DNA of 64,000 bases from a virus: IMG/VR virus record IMGVR_UViG_3300032246_002986, positions 1-64,000 of that record; one strand, given 5' to 3'. A program made the position numbers and the translations under genes. The notes beneath the pieces were generated by a model, which was not told where the DNA came from, did no database searches, and worked only from the letters and a program-made list of their open reading frames with translations. The stretch's first letter is position 1, and each line of letters starts with the position of its first letter. Shown here in pieces: positions 51,601 to 57,970 of this stretch.

Positions 51601-54139
51601 CCTGTCCCTGTCTCACTGTGCCTTCCATTGCAACCACAGTGTCTCCATCAGAAAGTTGTTTAACGGGCACCAGGTTGATTTGGCTAGCTGTGTTGTCCAG
51701 ATAAAATTCGGTGGCTCTGGGAATGTCTACTACCAGGTTGTTGCTTAAATAGACCAGATTATTGACTGTGTCCACGTATTTGACAGTGGCAGTGATGTTA
51801 TTGCCAAAAATATTAGTGATTTCTGTACTGGTATTGGTATCCATACAATAGCTGTATACTTTTTGTCCTTGCACTATGTTATTAACATCATAGACACTGA
51901 TGACATTCGTACCCGCTGTGCTGTAATTATAAGTTGGATCCGTGGTATATGTGGCAGCGTTTACGTTGCGACTATAGTAGCTGGTTATCCGATAGACTGT
52001 CTTCCTTACCTCTGGATCGTGATCATTAGCAAACACCACTGTCAAACCATCCAGCAATTCTATACCGTCGGTGTCGAACACACCATCTGTATTGATGGCT
52101 CCGCTGTTCAAACCTTCCACTTCCAACATAGCATTGTTTATTTTAGTGTCAATTACTGTGACAGGACCTGCAAAGTTATCTCCGTAATTGAACAATTTAA
52201 GATCAGGCAGGAATTCGATGACAGGTCTTTTGGCCTGATCAGCACTGTCGAAAACAAAAACCTGGTTGGAAACATCTGCTGCATATTGCAAAACATCACG
52301 ATGGAACCAGCGATTGTTACGGCTCCAAGGATTGCCGTCTCTGCTGCTGCGATTGATCACCATGTAATCTTTTTGTGTAGGAGCATTGAGAGTGGCATCG
52401 AAGTTACCAGCATCATATGTGGTATCACTGAAGTAGTCACTGATGTTGTTGTTGATAATTTCCGGGGTGACTAGATCTTGCCAAGGTATCAATTTGATGC
52501 CTTTGCCCACTTGTTCTACCACGTACTCATTATCCTGGTAAGACTTGGGATAGACGTTGCCTGTGAATTTAATTTTCAGTCCGCTGGTGAATTTCACACC
52601 ATTGGGACTGATATATTGATCTCTGCCCAAGATCTGGTTGATGTTCAATTGGGCACTGCTGCCGCTATCAACCAGGTTGATCACTCCATATATCAGGGGA
52701 TTATCCGCATCCTGATAGTAAAGCGTATCCACGTTGGCTGTGAGATTGGGGAATGGCAGGACCTGACCACTGCTGTTCTTGTAGCAGTACAGATGCCCAT
52801 ATTTGGTTCCCTGGTTGACGAAAGTCTTATATTCATTAGGCCAGCCCGTTTCATAGGTCAATTTGATTTTTCTGAAATCAGGATTGGGTAGCTGGTTGTA
52901 AAAACCCACGAATACACCTGTGTTGGTCACTGTGGCAGGTTGGCTCAATACCAGAGTGGTAGTTCCTGCCCCGCTCACCACAGTGGTACTTGGCACTATG
53001 CCCTGACCGTATATGGCCTGACCGTTGACGATTCCGGTGCTGCTGGCAACTGTGATAGTGTTTGTGCTCAACAGCGTGGCAGTGGTGCTTGCTATCAGGC
53101 CACTCAATATGGTGGGATTGCTGTTGGTGACTACACGCCAGATTCCTGTGCGTTGTTCCTGTGGCACATCTGCCCAGGTATCCGCATAAGGAACATTGAT
53201 ATAGATCAATTTGTTGTCAAAGCTACGCACACCATCCATATTGTACTGGGTGATGAAATCATCGTAATTTTGATCCTGCATCTTGTTGTAGGGCACATCC
53301 ACGATCATATCGATTGTCAGGATATCAGGTAGGTTTAACAGTCTATCCTGTGCATCTTTAGTAGGCACATTGAAAATCAGGGTACCCTGATCCTGTCCGT
53401 TATTGACCACGCCCAGAACATCACGTGGGTTGATGTTGCTTTGTACAGTGCTAGTGCCAGTGGTGCCTATTTCGCTCTGGATCCAGAATCGGTGCCCTGG
53501 CTGATTCAATGCAAAAGTGTATTTGCCACCTCGTTGTAATGTTATAGTGGGATTGGTGCTGCCTGTGTAGCTGCTGATGTTATAACCGCTTTTGCCGATG
53601 CTTGCGCTCTGTACTTCAGTCTCATCGGTGGTCACATAACTGATGCGGTCCACAGTGAAATTCTTTTCCAGAGGCACACCTGCCGCTGTGACATCCACTG
53701 TGAGCGGGCCATTGGGAACCCAATAATATTGCCTGTAATTGGTCAGCTTGTCCAGATCCACGAAGCCATCATAATTGTAGTACTGGTTAGTGAACAGGCG
53801 GCTGTGATCGTTGTTCAGGCCACCGTTGCTGCTCAACTGGTTCAGCAATTCAGGATAGCTGTATACATTGTCTATCTTGTAGGTATTGCTATTGAATTGT
53901 TTCTTTTTGACTATTACGCCTGGCTCTAACTGGTAAAATTGGCTGTAACTGTCTGCTTCCCCGATGTAATAATCGTTCTTGTCATATATGGTGCTCTGAT
54001 CTTGTTGACCGATATATCCGAATATCTTTTTGAGACTGGGTTCCTGTATCAGTTGATCCACTGTGGCATTCAACAGTCTCTGATTAGTCGCAGTACGAAA
54101 AACACTGGGTAGAAATTCGGAACTTTTACGCTTTGCCAT
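39641..54139 (-). CDS. Giant virion structural protein, probable baseplate/tail component (4832 aa)
   Basis: One uninterrupted frame of 14.5 kb. The N-terminus (SSEFLPSVFRT, then LNATVDQLIQEP and F-G-Y-I-G) matches my memory of large tail proteins beside gp6 in T4-like marine phages; the position recalls gp7/gp8, but identity is not proven. Regions: conserved N-terminus with N-D-H-S-R-L-F and Y-Y-W-V-P-N-G-P; a possible cupredoxin-like beta domain near 190-280; many beta units with a G-x-x-x...D-Y...F...P pattern; seven FG-GAP-like blades at about 2358-3146; and a C-terminal V-D-D-V-S-K-L...N-G-E-R-I-I-Y-G...L-R-R-G-T domain near 4720-4790. No transmembrane segment. It follows the gp6-like gene by 9 bases and must be co-transcribed. 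Confidence 0.8.
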   Translation of the reverse strand: MAKRKSSEFLPSVFRTATNQRLLNATVDQLIQEPSLKKIFGYIGQQDQSTIYDKNDYYIGEADSYSQFYQLEPGVIVKKKQFNSNTYKIDNVYSYPELLNQLSSNGGLNNDHSRLFTNQYYNYDGFVDLDKLTNYRQYYWVPNGPLTVDVTAAGVPLEKNFTVDRISYVTTDETEVQSASIGKSGYNISSYTGSTNPTITLQRGGKYTFALNQPGHRFWIQSEIGTTGTSTVQSNINPRDVLGVVNNGQDQGTLIFNVPTKDAQDRLLNLPDILTIDMIVDVPYNKMQDQNYDDFITQYNMDGVRSFDNKLIYINVPYADTWADVPQEQRTGIWRVVTNSNPTILSGLIASTTATLLSTNTITVASSTGIVNGQAIYGQGIVPSTTVVSGAGTTTLVLSQPATVTNTGVFVGFYNQLPNPDFRKIKLTYETGWPNEYKTFVNQGTKYGHLYCYKNSSGQVLPFPNLTANVDTLYYQDADNPLIYGVINLVDSGSSAQLNINQILGRDQYISPNGVKFTSGLKIKFTGNVYPKSYQDNEYVVEQVGKGIKLIPWQDLVTPEIINNNISDYFSDTTYDAGNFDATLNAPTQKDYMVINRSSRDGNPWSRNNRWFHRDVLQYAADVSNQVFVFDSADQAKRPVIEFLPDLKLFNYGDNFAGPVTVIDTKINNAMLEVEGLNSGAINTDGVFDTDGIELLDGLTVVFANDHDPEVRKTVYRITSYYSRNVNAATYTTDPTYNYSTAGTNVISVYDVNNIVQGQKVYSYCMDTNTSTEITNIFGNNITATVKYVDTVNNLVYLSNNLVVDIPRATEFYLDNTASQINLVPVKQLSDGDTVVAMEGTVRQGQVYKFLNNEYIACQQKTSRPQFPLFDILDNDSISLSDTGAYPSSNFAGSYLFNYAIGTGSRDTELGFPLVYKNIGNIGDIVFENYYNTDLFNYNYNKADTVKNINMGYAAIINGYDNYKFANGWKSVTDKSKQYICKTIDVTELQTNNFDLDVKYSNSYFENNLFVYVNSKLKAQNTDYTIKTSNTSCVITFATALVPTDRVFIKIFGSSLNYKQDYSIPKNLNFNSGNEDLTQVTLGDLRNHLIEIGNNSLEMTGSAAGSNNFRDINYTNIGGKLLQHSASLRPAALMLANQDADPAKAIVFAAQSYQNFKYQFIDYLNNNQFPNSSNYKDCVDIILQNFNQNSMITSNYYYTDMVAFGNSYIINQYTIANTTYRTFNLTNSYASKPYGYQAVLIYLNDVLLVKDRDYSLVNYTLTLLDSLTIVRNDVLKVHEYTTTAGCSVPATPTKLGLYPKFIPEIRTDDTYSSGAQQVIVGHDGSITVAYGDYRDYILLEYEKRVYNNIEVSYQNNSNFDLPSVVPGAFRKTDYSLAEWTQLLATSYLTWASNNKVNVFENTLQALVKTSDLFSFNYSKATDKLFKDTVPGYWRGIYQYFYDTDRPHTHPWEMLGFSIKPTWWEAYYGPAPYTGQNLSLWKDLEAGKVYNGNPSASYIDTRYSRPGLTKIIPVDEHGNLLPPLQSIVTSYDDSTAADNWRIGDQSPQETAWRRSSDYPFAVQLAWMLARPAEYCALKYNTRDLVYNSKLDQIINVANNNRMFDFKLSSPSEYVPGLNIWIQERLTYLNLDSQSHWTDVVENSTFNLVYKMAGFTDKSYLTVVADQVSPQSSNSSILIPAENYELIVSKSAPVSRAVYSAVIIQKTASGFQINGFDKERPYFLVIPSRVTNNNYTITSGSERAIVYQDSYDSVTSYPYNTIFTSQQQVVDFLISYGRYLENQGFVFDNLLPDNATISDFTLSAKEFLFWNQQNWGSSTVISLTPAGTKLGFNSPFGIVDKITNDHNYTKVIDSDGVVLTGRDYRVYREDNYFNINLKNQQKGIHLLDIAVVQYEHCLVFDNKTVFNDVLYEEKIGSRQFRLRLDGAKTSEWNGSLYAPGFLINHVPVEQWASFTDYYKGDIVLYKNQYYAAQNFIPGNKKFTASNWYQINGDMLNKQLMPNMASQAAQFTNFYDSDSPDLNTTADRQSKHAFGFQDRQYFTDLGMDRTSQYKFYLGMIKQKGTQAVMNAFLRNSQNRLNTDLEIKEQWAVKIGSYGGISNREKIEFSLANSKVINNNYLFEFVSQTDQRSDIYNSVKYTDLLIKPKSYTLEPFTAITAPKENYASAGPVQLTDVNATVFDINKIYNISKLNTILSEGSKIWIAADSSNQWGVYRLSANGNVKVINVNQTSPTEITFITDIPHKLVVLDYVMLKNAKTGSSSTTAGVIDLSGFYRVTRATNTSFTVKITNNSTVSSGSLNANVYKLTNVRFSNVQDFTYKTPVRGWLTGEIVYIDNGDEFVVKQNKANWIYSETHSPTYSVPADQFGTSIRINTSESITVVGAPDKGFGGQVFVYNKDQSGNWREISSLDPGQGQGGVTYTSTKLYGNTGNGTYTTFILPNGASTSNTLVSVGGNIVTSANYTINSPNVLVFNSAVSNGANIFVKIFSQVSNNINVGGSGFGTNLDINDNNLVAITAPKYNSKGSVYVAIANSQAIILDQVIHYDNYNYLTTGVTSTSNANILLANTSSLTGLANGMAILGSGIPANTYINNLWPGGTNLYSIIGINNTATIAAGTRLTIYPNLAPGSTFGTDVIMSSDGSWMYVSDVVTNNVWSYKYKKVTSNVSYRIGTGATSEFAFPNDALNQSLTARDVKITVDGILQIPDVDYYKTPDADSITFYYPPANAAAIHLTYSSWFKEVGLLDQDKLESISLGTSISTNSDGSLLLVGDPDHSYTRDVIYNKNGQAYLFARSAEKYVANGNVSTFTTVSNISDPTVYVDGVVSGFTYNAANNFISLANVPDTDSIVKIDTNQLVLKNTLYPDSGQEKMNFGQKVAVCPTGCSYYVSAPNFNNTTTNNGIVYRFVDVGRQYGSVTGTVSTLSEQFTGSKISINDFIVTFTGNTIASAVNDINQANIRGVVASISSSGYIKIDSTDTTSNNKLDIRNVPVAGQELINTVGQLGLSPVKLVQKIFSPLNQDTERFGEKLNLNYWGNSLVIGATLSNNRLTTTFDNNLTSFDRFSLRYYDTIYRSGAAHLYEYQQSLTETADDIGNFAYASLISTKTISSLDRFSTGIDIGKQYIVVGAPNGKTLGNPTGVMHVYYNKTSTPNWQTIRQSKTKHDSSLITRIYLYNTTTGLLIKELPIVDIFQNKLPNSMESYIDYSVNYDPATYSNVPTTVSFAFDKKNNWGPEKVGSLWWDTNSIKYYDYTQGSTLDQFNTWSLAFPNSTVSIYEWIESDLIPSDYAAKNPLSPPLYTVNNVYSTKVVIDTKTGLPVTRYYFWVRNSLRVRPGQSRPTALEIQNTIANPKNTQDAFATVINSGSFAIYNAASLINNDTNVVVEYKTINNPKPVHVEWTLFDDGTDLGVAEEFLNKLNDSLANQDSGTRMVPDPALSLNEKYGIDLRPRQNIFKDSFTARKFYIEQLNAICTEFPIVLTRNKAVESLDYVDAEPIADTYTVKVNNNEELEFLNKNEYLIDDLALVSDDITAKGWAVYKLVSDAVGTRSWSLYKVQKFNVNNYWSYKDWYSTKYNDSIVFDYILDTERDLSNINLKVGQIIYIKNSTSNGWKIVLINNNNIELIAQQNGTIEFATSLYDQVSAGFGYQTASLEASGFASDNNIEFRHIFEVVQNQLLIAEYRSKFKNLIKIMIDTAANQHLQNDWLFKTSFVDIYHRVRGLDKLPVYLPQPETIVTDFFQEVKPFHTKLKQYVAKYDNKNSPDYANTGVSDFDLPSYYNTTSKTYRSPQLGNSLDTNLIETKAIYQPWNNNHKYQVIRIDVVSSGTGYTGSTTVKVIGDGTGATATVEILNGGVYTVNVTNMGKDYTYAQVVVYGLGTGAKVVPILGNNVARSFDTTIKFDRYTYFNNIQDWQADTTYSIDTVVVNNFEPYRVIANHTSTEKFDFTKFLPLKVKVWYPYTDYDAHDIIIYNRASYVAEINKVTTYTTDSVKTSYPIDQTNNTNSILVTNDNIIVTLNSTALTENIDYVIIRDNINSPNVVFFTAPASAGTLSINYKLASVFTSKNVFDMEYLSAYNGLWLDNACDRIWSYYSPTLGQAGKDLAQLMTGIHYGGVNVLGPVFVATPNYDIVNFDTKTYDVQTKDISGVYDTAGNYEEDTNIISSYTDSKLGLRPEDIIVLGGEYVDTYSSHAPEELVPGIMSDTLDIKVRTLAGSGGPEIKVFSTGASKGVLSYSFDPAVTGVSWPQSGIEKILVFNDNSGPKGNPQAENTDFTIDWYNKTVDFTTSPQDGDGLYFIMLGSTGVNPVYDLNLYADGAETDFDLTDNVLSDVQQAYVKVNGSKVNNWQLVNKLTNGRKILSVRFDTPPAENDFVQIHLYNLALGTRAYTEITEQTFVVNSSSPSYASDYTFYLSNPAEYVDPIGAYTIVRLNQNDLIPSQQSYYIGDAITTTFTLTDSYVKDYSIVISDDIVVVVDGVTKVDTIDYTLNKRSVTVGSVTTWYVDVVFTTAPALNSKITIGDYSSADYRIYGNNTLILSNRITLNQYDVVTAVTMGNHDVTGLYTKIFSGSTNTTTVIDLGFDNNGFESPFDNELNTVAILNSTFTLPVPVYNYNQLYITLKDPNTTGGYNLSPYSEYYLQTPTKLILSDDLGVSSNSTIVVRIFASDTRQNAVEFRIFKDIQDNTKYYAVKPNKTTYLKQDLNLTDTWMYVDDVSKLQNPDASNNLPGIVFVNGERIIYGYSDRINNRLGNLRRGTAGTGAATVHQAGTLVQDTGSFMEIPNSQDTIITADKDILLSNGYNNTRLIANGSVFTQGVMFVNPGESILTSNKTQAAFLRTS
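44712..47065 (-). other. Seven FG-GAP/integrin-like beta-propeller blades in the giant protein
   Basis: Seven units spaced along residues about 2358-3146, each with an opening F-G-T/F-G-Q/F-G-E/L-G-T/F-S-T turn, a hydrophobic strand, and V-V-G-A-P or a variant (A-I-T-A-P, L-V-G-D-P, Y-V-S-A-P, V-I-G-A-T, V-V-G-A-P), then an aromatic Y/V-x-V-Y strand. That is the FG-GAP pattern of integrin-alpha propellers, and seven is the standard blade number. Beta units are inserted between some blades. Confidence 0.65.
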
Positions 54140-54148
54140 TTTATTACC

Positions 54149-57100
54149 TTAATACGTGATGCTGCTGAGATTAATACCAGCACTGTTGATACCACTTAGA
54201 ACACCGCTGACAACCTGGACGTTGTCCACAGTAGCACAATTAATGAAGATTTCGTTGGGTAGACATCTGATTTCATACAAGCTACCGAAGTTCGCAGTGA
54301 TGTCCACTGGCACCAAGATGATGCTGCTGAGATGTCCGTCCATTTTTTGATGGATATATGCACTCAATTCGCTGAAATAAAATGTGCTACCGAAGTCCCA
54401 ATTTTCCAATGCGAAGTAGTTATTGATAGTATCGATGACTCGGCTTTTCAATTCCGTGTCACTGATAGTGGTGCCTGGGCTCTTGATGATCTGGAAATTG
54501 GCCTGTAGGCTTTTGGCGGATTTGCTGCCGAACAACAGCTTATACACACCGGCATTCAGGATCATCTCATCGCTCAACATCTTGTACTGGAATAGATCGC
54601 TGTAGCTGTTGTTGAGAGTTGTGGTATCCAGATCTGCTGGTTTGCTAACAGTACCTGTCAGATCCAGAACATAGTTTCTGTATTGCTCGTCATAACTGCG
54701 TGTGAGGATGTAGGTGTCGATCAGATTGCTGGGGGCAGGATCGATTCTTCTTGTGTTTTCTGCATTGTGCTGGTATTCGAATACCAGATTTTGTCTACCA
54801 CTGAATGCCAGATATTCATCAGATACATCTGTGAGGGAGTTCACTGCATTCGTGGTAGTGATCTGCCAAAACTTCTTGTCGGTTGTAGCATATAGCGTTT
54901 TGCCAGCTGAGAAATTATTACGCACAGTCAGGATATCGCTATATGTCTTATATGTGTAATTTACCACACCCAGATCCTGCAGGCTATATCTCACCAAGTT
55001 GTCTATATCCACGTATTTTTTAAAAAATACCTTGCCAGTGCCTGCATTGAGATTGGTGAATATCTCGGGATCGTTGGGCAGGTTACTGAGATTGTTAACA
55101 GGATAGGTAACTTCCACCCTGGTGCTGTCCAGATATCCATCAGATTCTATGATGTTTTTGTACACGTTGACGTTTATGTCGTTGAGCAACAAAGTATTGA
55201 CACTCAAGATCCTCACATTGTCTTTGACCAGAGTATTGGTGCTGCTGTCATACACTTTGGTAGGGTTGGTGTTGATGAAGGCTACCTGCCTGCTGCTACC
55301 GAAAACGAAATCTTGTTGACGGTAAGTCACGGTGTATTTGACACCATCCGTGTTGAATTTGAACAACCAACTGCTGTCGCTGCTGCCATATTGGCTGTTG
55401 AGATCGAAGTTGTTGTCACTGACTTTATTAATGGGGATGATAGTCCAAGGATCTGTGACACTGCTGGTTTTAGCGTAATCGTAAACCAGCGCGAATTCTG
55501 TCTTGTTTATGATGTAATTGGTCAGCGTGTTGATGGTGGTTATCTGGAAATTGGTGCTCCAGGGAGCATATACTTTTTCCAATATAGCACCAGTGGGGAT
55601 ATTATCGCTCAGCGTCACAGCGCCTATGTTACGTCCAGCTACCAGGACAGTAGTGGCACCTGTACCAGTGACGCTCTGTATATTGGTCCAGATGTACTGT
55701 TTGTCGGTCTCCAATGTGATAGCACCCTGAATTAGCGTATTGTTCACATCAAAATAGTAACCAGTGGGCGCACTGAATTTAACCAAACTGCCCACTTTCA
55801 GATATTGTCGCACACTCGTGGTGCTGGATCCTATGGGCATTATAGTTTTACTGGCGTCTAAAAAGAAACCTGTGCAACTGCTTACATCATTGGTACTGCG
55901 GCTCCAAGTAGTGAATGCCAGAGTGGGCATATACAGCGGAGTGTAATTTTCATAATAGAAGTGTTTTGTAGGGTTGCTGTTGAGCAAAGGCATTATGTTG
56001 TTGTCTATAACAGCCAGGATATCGTTCCTGCTGGTATATGTGAAATCGAAGCTCTGCAGATAGTTATTTTTGTAAAACACACCATCCTTGGCATAGATGT
56101 CGGTGCTGCTATATTTTCCAGTGGGATCAGTGATGTCCAATCCACGGCTGACGCCACTGGCAAAACGGTTGACGCTCTTGACTTTAACTATATCGCTATA
56201 AGTGGTGTAGGGCAGGATGTTGTAATCTTCTCCGTTGACCATACGATTCTGGGTATAATAAGCCTGCGGTGCCTTGGCTTTGATCTCATTTGTCAAATCC
56301 CTGCGGCTGCTGTTGCTGACAGTGTATTGCAAGCTGGCGTTGATGGTCAGTGTTTCTGTCCTGCCCAGCTTGCTCACATAAGGTATGGCCACTGTGACGC
56401 TGCTCATATCGCTGGGGCTGATGCGGTATGTCTGTCCATTGCTGATACGGTAATACACACGATAGTTGCCCAGTGGAATGTCAGCGAAACTGCCATCGCC
56501 GAATACCAGATCGATCTGATCGTTGATCCTGGTGTTTACGCTGTACAATGTGCGTATTCCACGAGCAGTGCTGTTGTAGATGGCATTGCTGCCAGCGGTG
56601 CTGGGTACCTGTGTCCACTGGTTACCTATAGTGCTATTATTGATTTCATACATCCAGATATCATTGTTATTGATATTCTGGTTGTTGATGCTGAACACAC
56701 GATTGGCTACTTTTTCCGTGATGCTGAAATCCAGGCTGGTCAATGTGCCTTGTTTGAAATACAAGAAAAATCCAGTGTTGGGACTGCTGTTGCCACGGCT
56801 GTCATTCTGATATACGAAGCCAAATTGTCCACGTGTGCCAGGATCCAATTCGCTGATGGTGTCAGTGGTCAATATGCTGGCACTCAACACTTCGAAATTC
56901 ATGGTGTTCTGGGCTACTAGACTGCTGAATCCGAACACAGGCAGTATGGTAGTGGGCACAGCAACATTATATTGCTCTGTACGCACACCATTGATTGTCT
57001 TGTTTGCATAGGGTTTGCCGATCTTTTGACCGCTGCCCAGTGCAGCATTGAACACTTGGGTCATCTGGCCTGCCCAATTGGCATTGTTGGCATCGTTCCA

Positions 57101-57523
57101 CACGATGTTCACACGGCTCAGATTCTGGTTATTGATGTCTGTGATGCTTTCAGTGGTGTTGATGCTCTGTATCTTTAAAAATCCACTGGCGCTGCGATTG
57201 CGGCTGGGATTATAATTCAACTGTTTTACCAGTTTCAATACACTGTCGCGTCTTTCAGCCGTTTCCAGGAAATTTTCTCTGGCATTCAAATCGGTCCTGA
57301 ACGCGATACTTTGTGCAGTGAATGCTATCAGATCCAACAGTGCCACATATTCTGAACTTTCGATGAAGTCGTTGAAATCTTCAGCATAATAGGTCTTGAT
57401 GTAATCTATCATGACTTTTCTGATAGTTTCAAAGTCATAACTCTGGAAATCTGCTTCACTAAAAGTGGTGTAGATTTTCTTCCAGTCTTCAGTCGCGAAT
57501 ATGTTGGTTTGTCTAGTTGCCAT
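54149..57523 (-). CDS. Baseplate wedge protein, gp6-like (1124 aa)
   Basis: Builds the inner wedge ring of the baseplate. The N-terminus resembles T4-superfamily gp6: IFATEDWKKIY, a Y-I-K-T-Y-Y-A-E-D-F-N-D-F segment, and S-E-Y-V-A-L-L-D-L-I-A-F...A-F-R-T-D-L-N-A-R-E-N-F-L-E-T-A-x-x-R-D-S-V (about 60-98), the wedge helix set shared with P2 gpJ-like proteins. It is much longer than T4 gp6 (about 660 aa), from extra beta domains in the middle and C-terminal half. AATAAATA lies upstream. The gp25-like and hub genes are next to it, as expected for a baseplate cluster. Confidence 0.85.
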   Translation of the reverse strand: MATRQTNIFATEDWKKIYTTFSEADFQSYDFETIRKVMIDYIKTYYAEDFNDFIESSEYVALLDLIAFTAQSIAFRTDLNARENFLETAERRDSVLKLVKQLNYNPSRNRSASGFLKIQSINTTESITDINNQNLSRVNIVWNDANNANWAGQMTQVFNAALGSGQKIGKPYANKTINGVRTEQYNVAVPTTILPVFGFSSLVAQNTMNFEVLSASILTTDTISELDPGTRGQFGFVYQNDSRGNSSPNTGFFLYFKQGTLTSLDFSITEKVANRVFSINNQNINNNDIWMYEINNSTIGNQWTQVPSTAGSNAIYNSTARGIRTLYSVNTRINDQIDLVFGDGSFADIPLGNYRVYYRISNGQTYRISPSDMSSVTVAIPYVSKLGRTETLTINASLQYTVSNSSRRDLTNEIKAKAPQAYYTQNRMVNGEDYNILPYTTYSDIVKVKSVNRFASGVSRGLDITDPTGKYSSTDIYAKDGVFYKNNYLQSFDFTYTSRNDILAVIDNNIMPLLNSNPTKHFYYENYTPLYMPTLAFTTWSRSTNDVSSCTGFFLDASKTIMPIGSSTTSVRQYLKVGSLVKFSAPTGYYFDVNNTLIQGAITLETDKQYIWTNIQSVTGTGATTVLVAGRNIGAVTLSDNIPTGAILEKVYAPWSTNFQITTINTLTNYIINKTEFALVYDYAKTSSVTDPWTIIPINKVSDNNFDLNSQYGSSDSSWLFKFNTDGVKYTVTYRQQDFVFGSSRQVAFINTNPTKVYDSSTNTLVKDNVRILSVNTLLLNDINVNVYKNIIESDGYLDSTRVEVTYPVNNLSNLPNDPEIFTNLNAGTGKVFFKKYVDIDNLVRYSLQDLGVVNYTYKTYSDILTVRNNFSAGKTLYATTDKKFWQITTTNAVNSLTDVSDEYLAFSGRQNLVFEYQHNAENTRRIDPAPSNLIDTYILTRSYDEQYRNYVLDLTGTVSKPADLDTTTLNNSYSDLFQYKMLSDEMILNAGVYKLLFGSKSAKSLQANFQIIKSPGTTISDTELKSRVIDTINNYFALENWDFGSTFYFSELSAYIHQKMDGHLSSIILVPVDITANFGSLYEIRCLPNEIFINCATVDNVQVVSGVLSGINSAGINLSSITY

Positions 57524-57541
57524 TTTTTAATTCACCCAGTG

Positions 57542-57549
57542 TATTTATT
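57542..57549 (-). promoter_or_regulatory. Late-promoter-like octamer AATAAATA
   Basis: AATAAATA on the minus strand, 19 bases before the ATG at 57523, in the 48-base gap after the gp25-like gene. One mismatch to the GATAAATA form, same spacing. Confidence 0.5.
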
Positions 57550-57571
57550 AGCTGAATTATATGCTCAGTTA

Positions 57572-57958
57572 TTAAATCACATACAATTTTTTTGTCTTGC
57601 TATCGAACAAAACATTGAGAGCTGCTTGTTTGTTATCTGGAGAGAATGTCAACTGGAAATTGAGCACCAGTCCACGACCATCCGGAGACTCTTGCACAGT
57701 GGTGTTTTGCACCACACTAAATCTGGGATCATAACTGATTATGCTGTCTATATTGGCTTTTATTTCTTGTTTGAGCGCATTTGTCAGTGGATCAAAAAGG
57801 CGATCCCATATGATACAACCGAAATCGGCTTTCATTAGTTTCTCGCCTTTCTTAATCTGCAGGTGATTCAAAAGGTCTTGTACTATCAGATCGTTATCCG
57901 ATACCCTGTAGCTTCCGAAGTCTCTGTTTACTGTGCTGTAACCGCGATATAATGACAT
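57572..57958 (-). CDS. Baseplate wedge protein, gp25-like
   Basis: 128 aa, the size of T4 gp25 (132 aa). Layout of the GPW/gp25 family: an N-terminal arm with DFGSYRVSDNDLIVQDLLNHL, then G-E-K-L-M-x-A-D-F-G-C-x-I-W-D-R-L-F-D-P-L-T (near 40-59), and a terminal beta-sheet (VLNFQLTF). Gp25 starts sheath assembly on the baseplate and belongs with gp6 and gp53. Directly downstream of the hub gene and upstream of gp6. Confidence 0.9.
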   Translation of the reverse strand: MSLYRGYSTVNRDFGSYRVSDNDLIVQDLLNHLQIKKGEKLMKADFGCIIWDRLFDPLTNALKQEIKANIDSIISYDPRFSVVQNTTVQESPDGRGLVLNFQLTFSPDNKQAALNVLFDSKTKKLYVI

Positions 57959-57970
57959 ATGATATTTACC

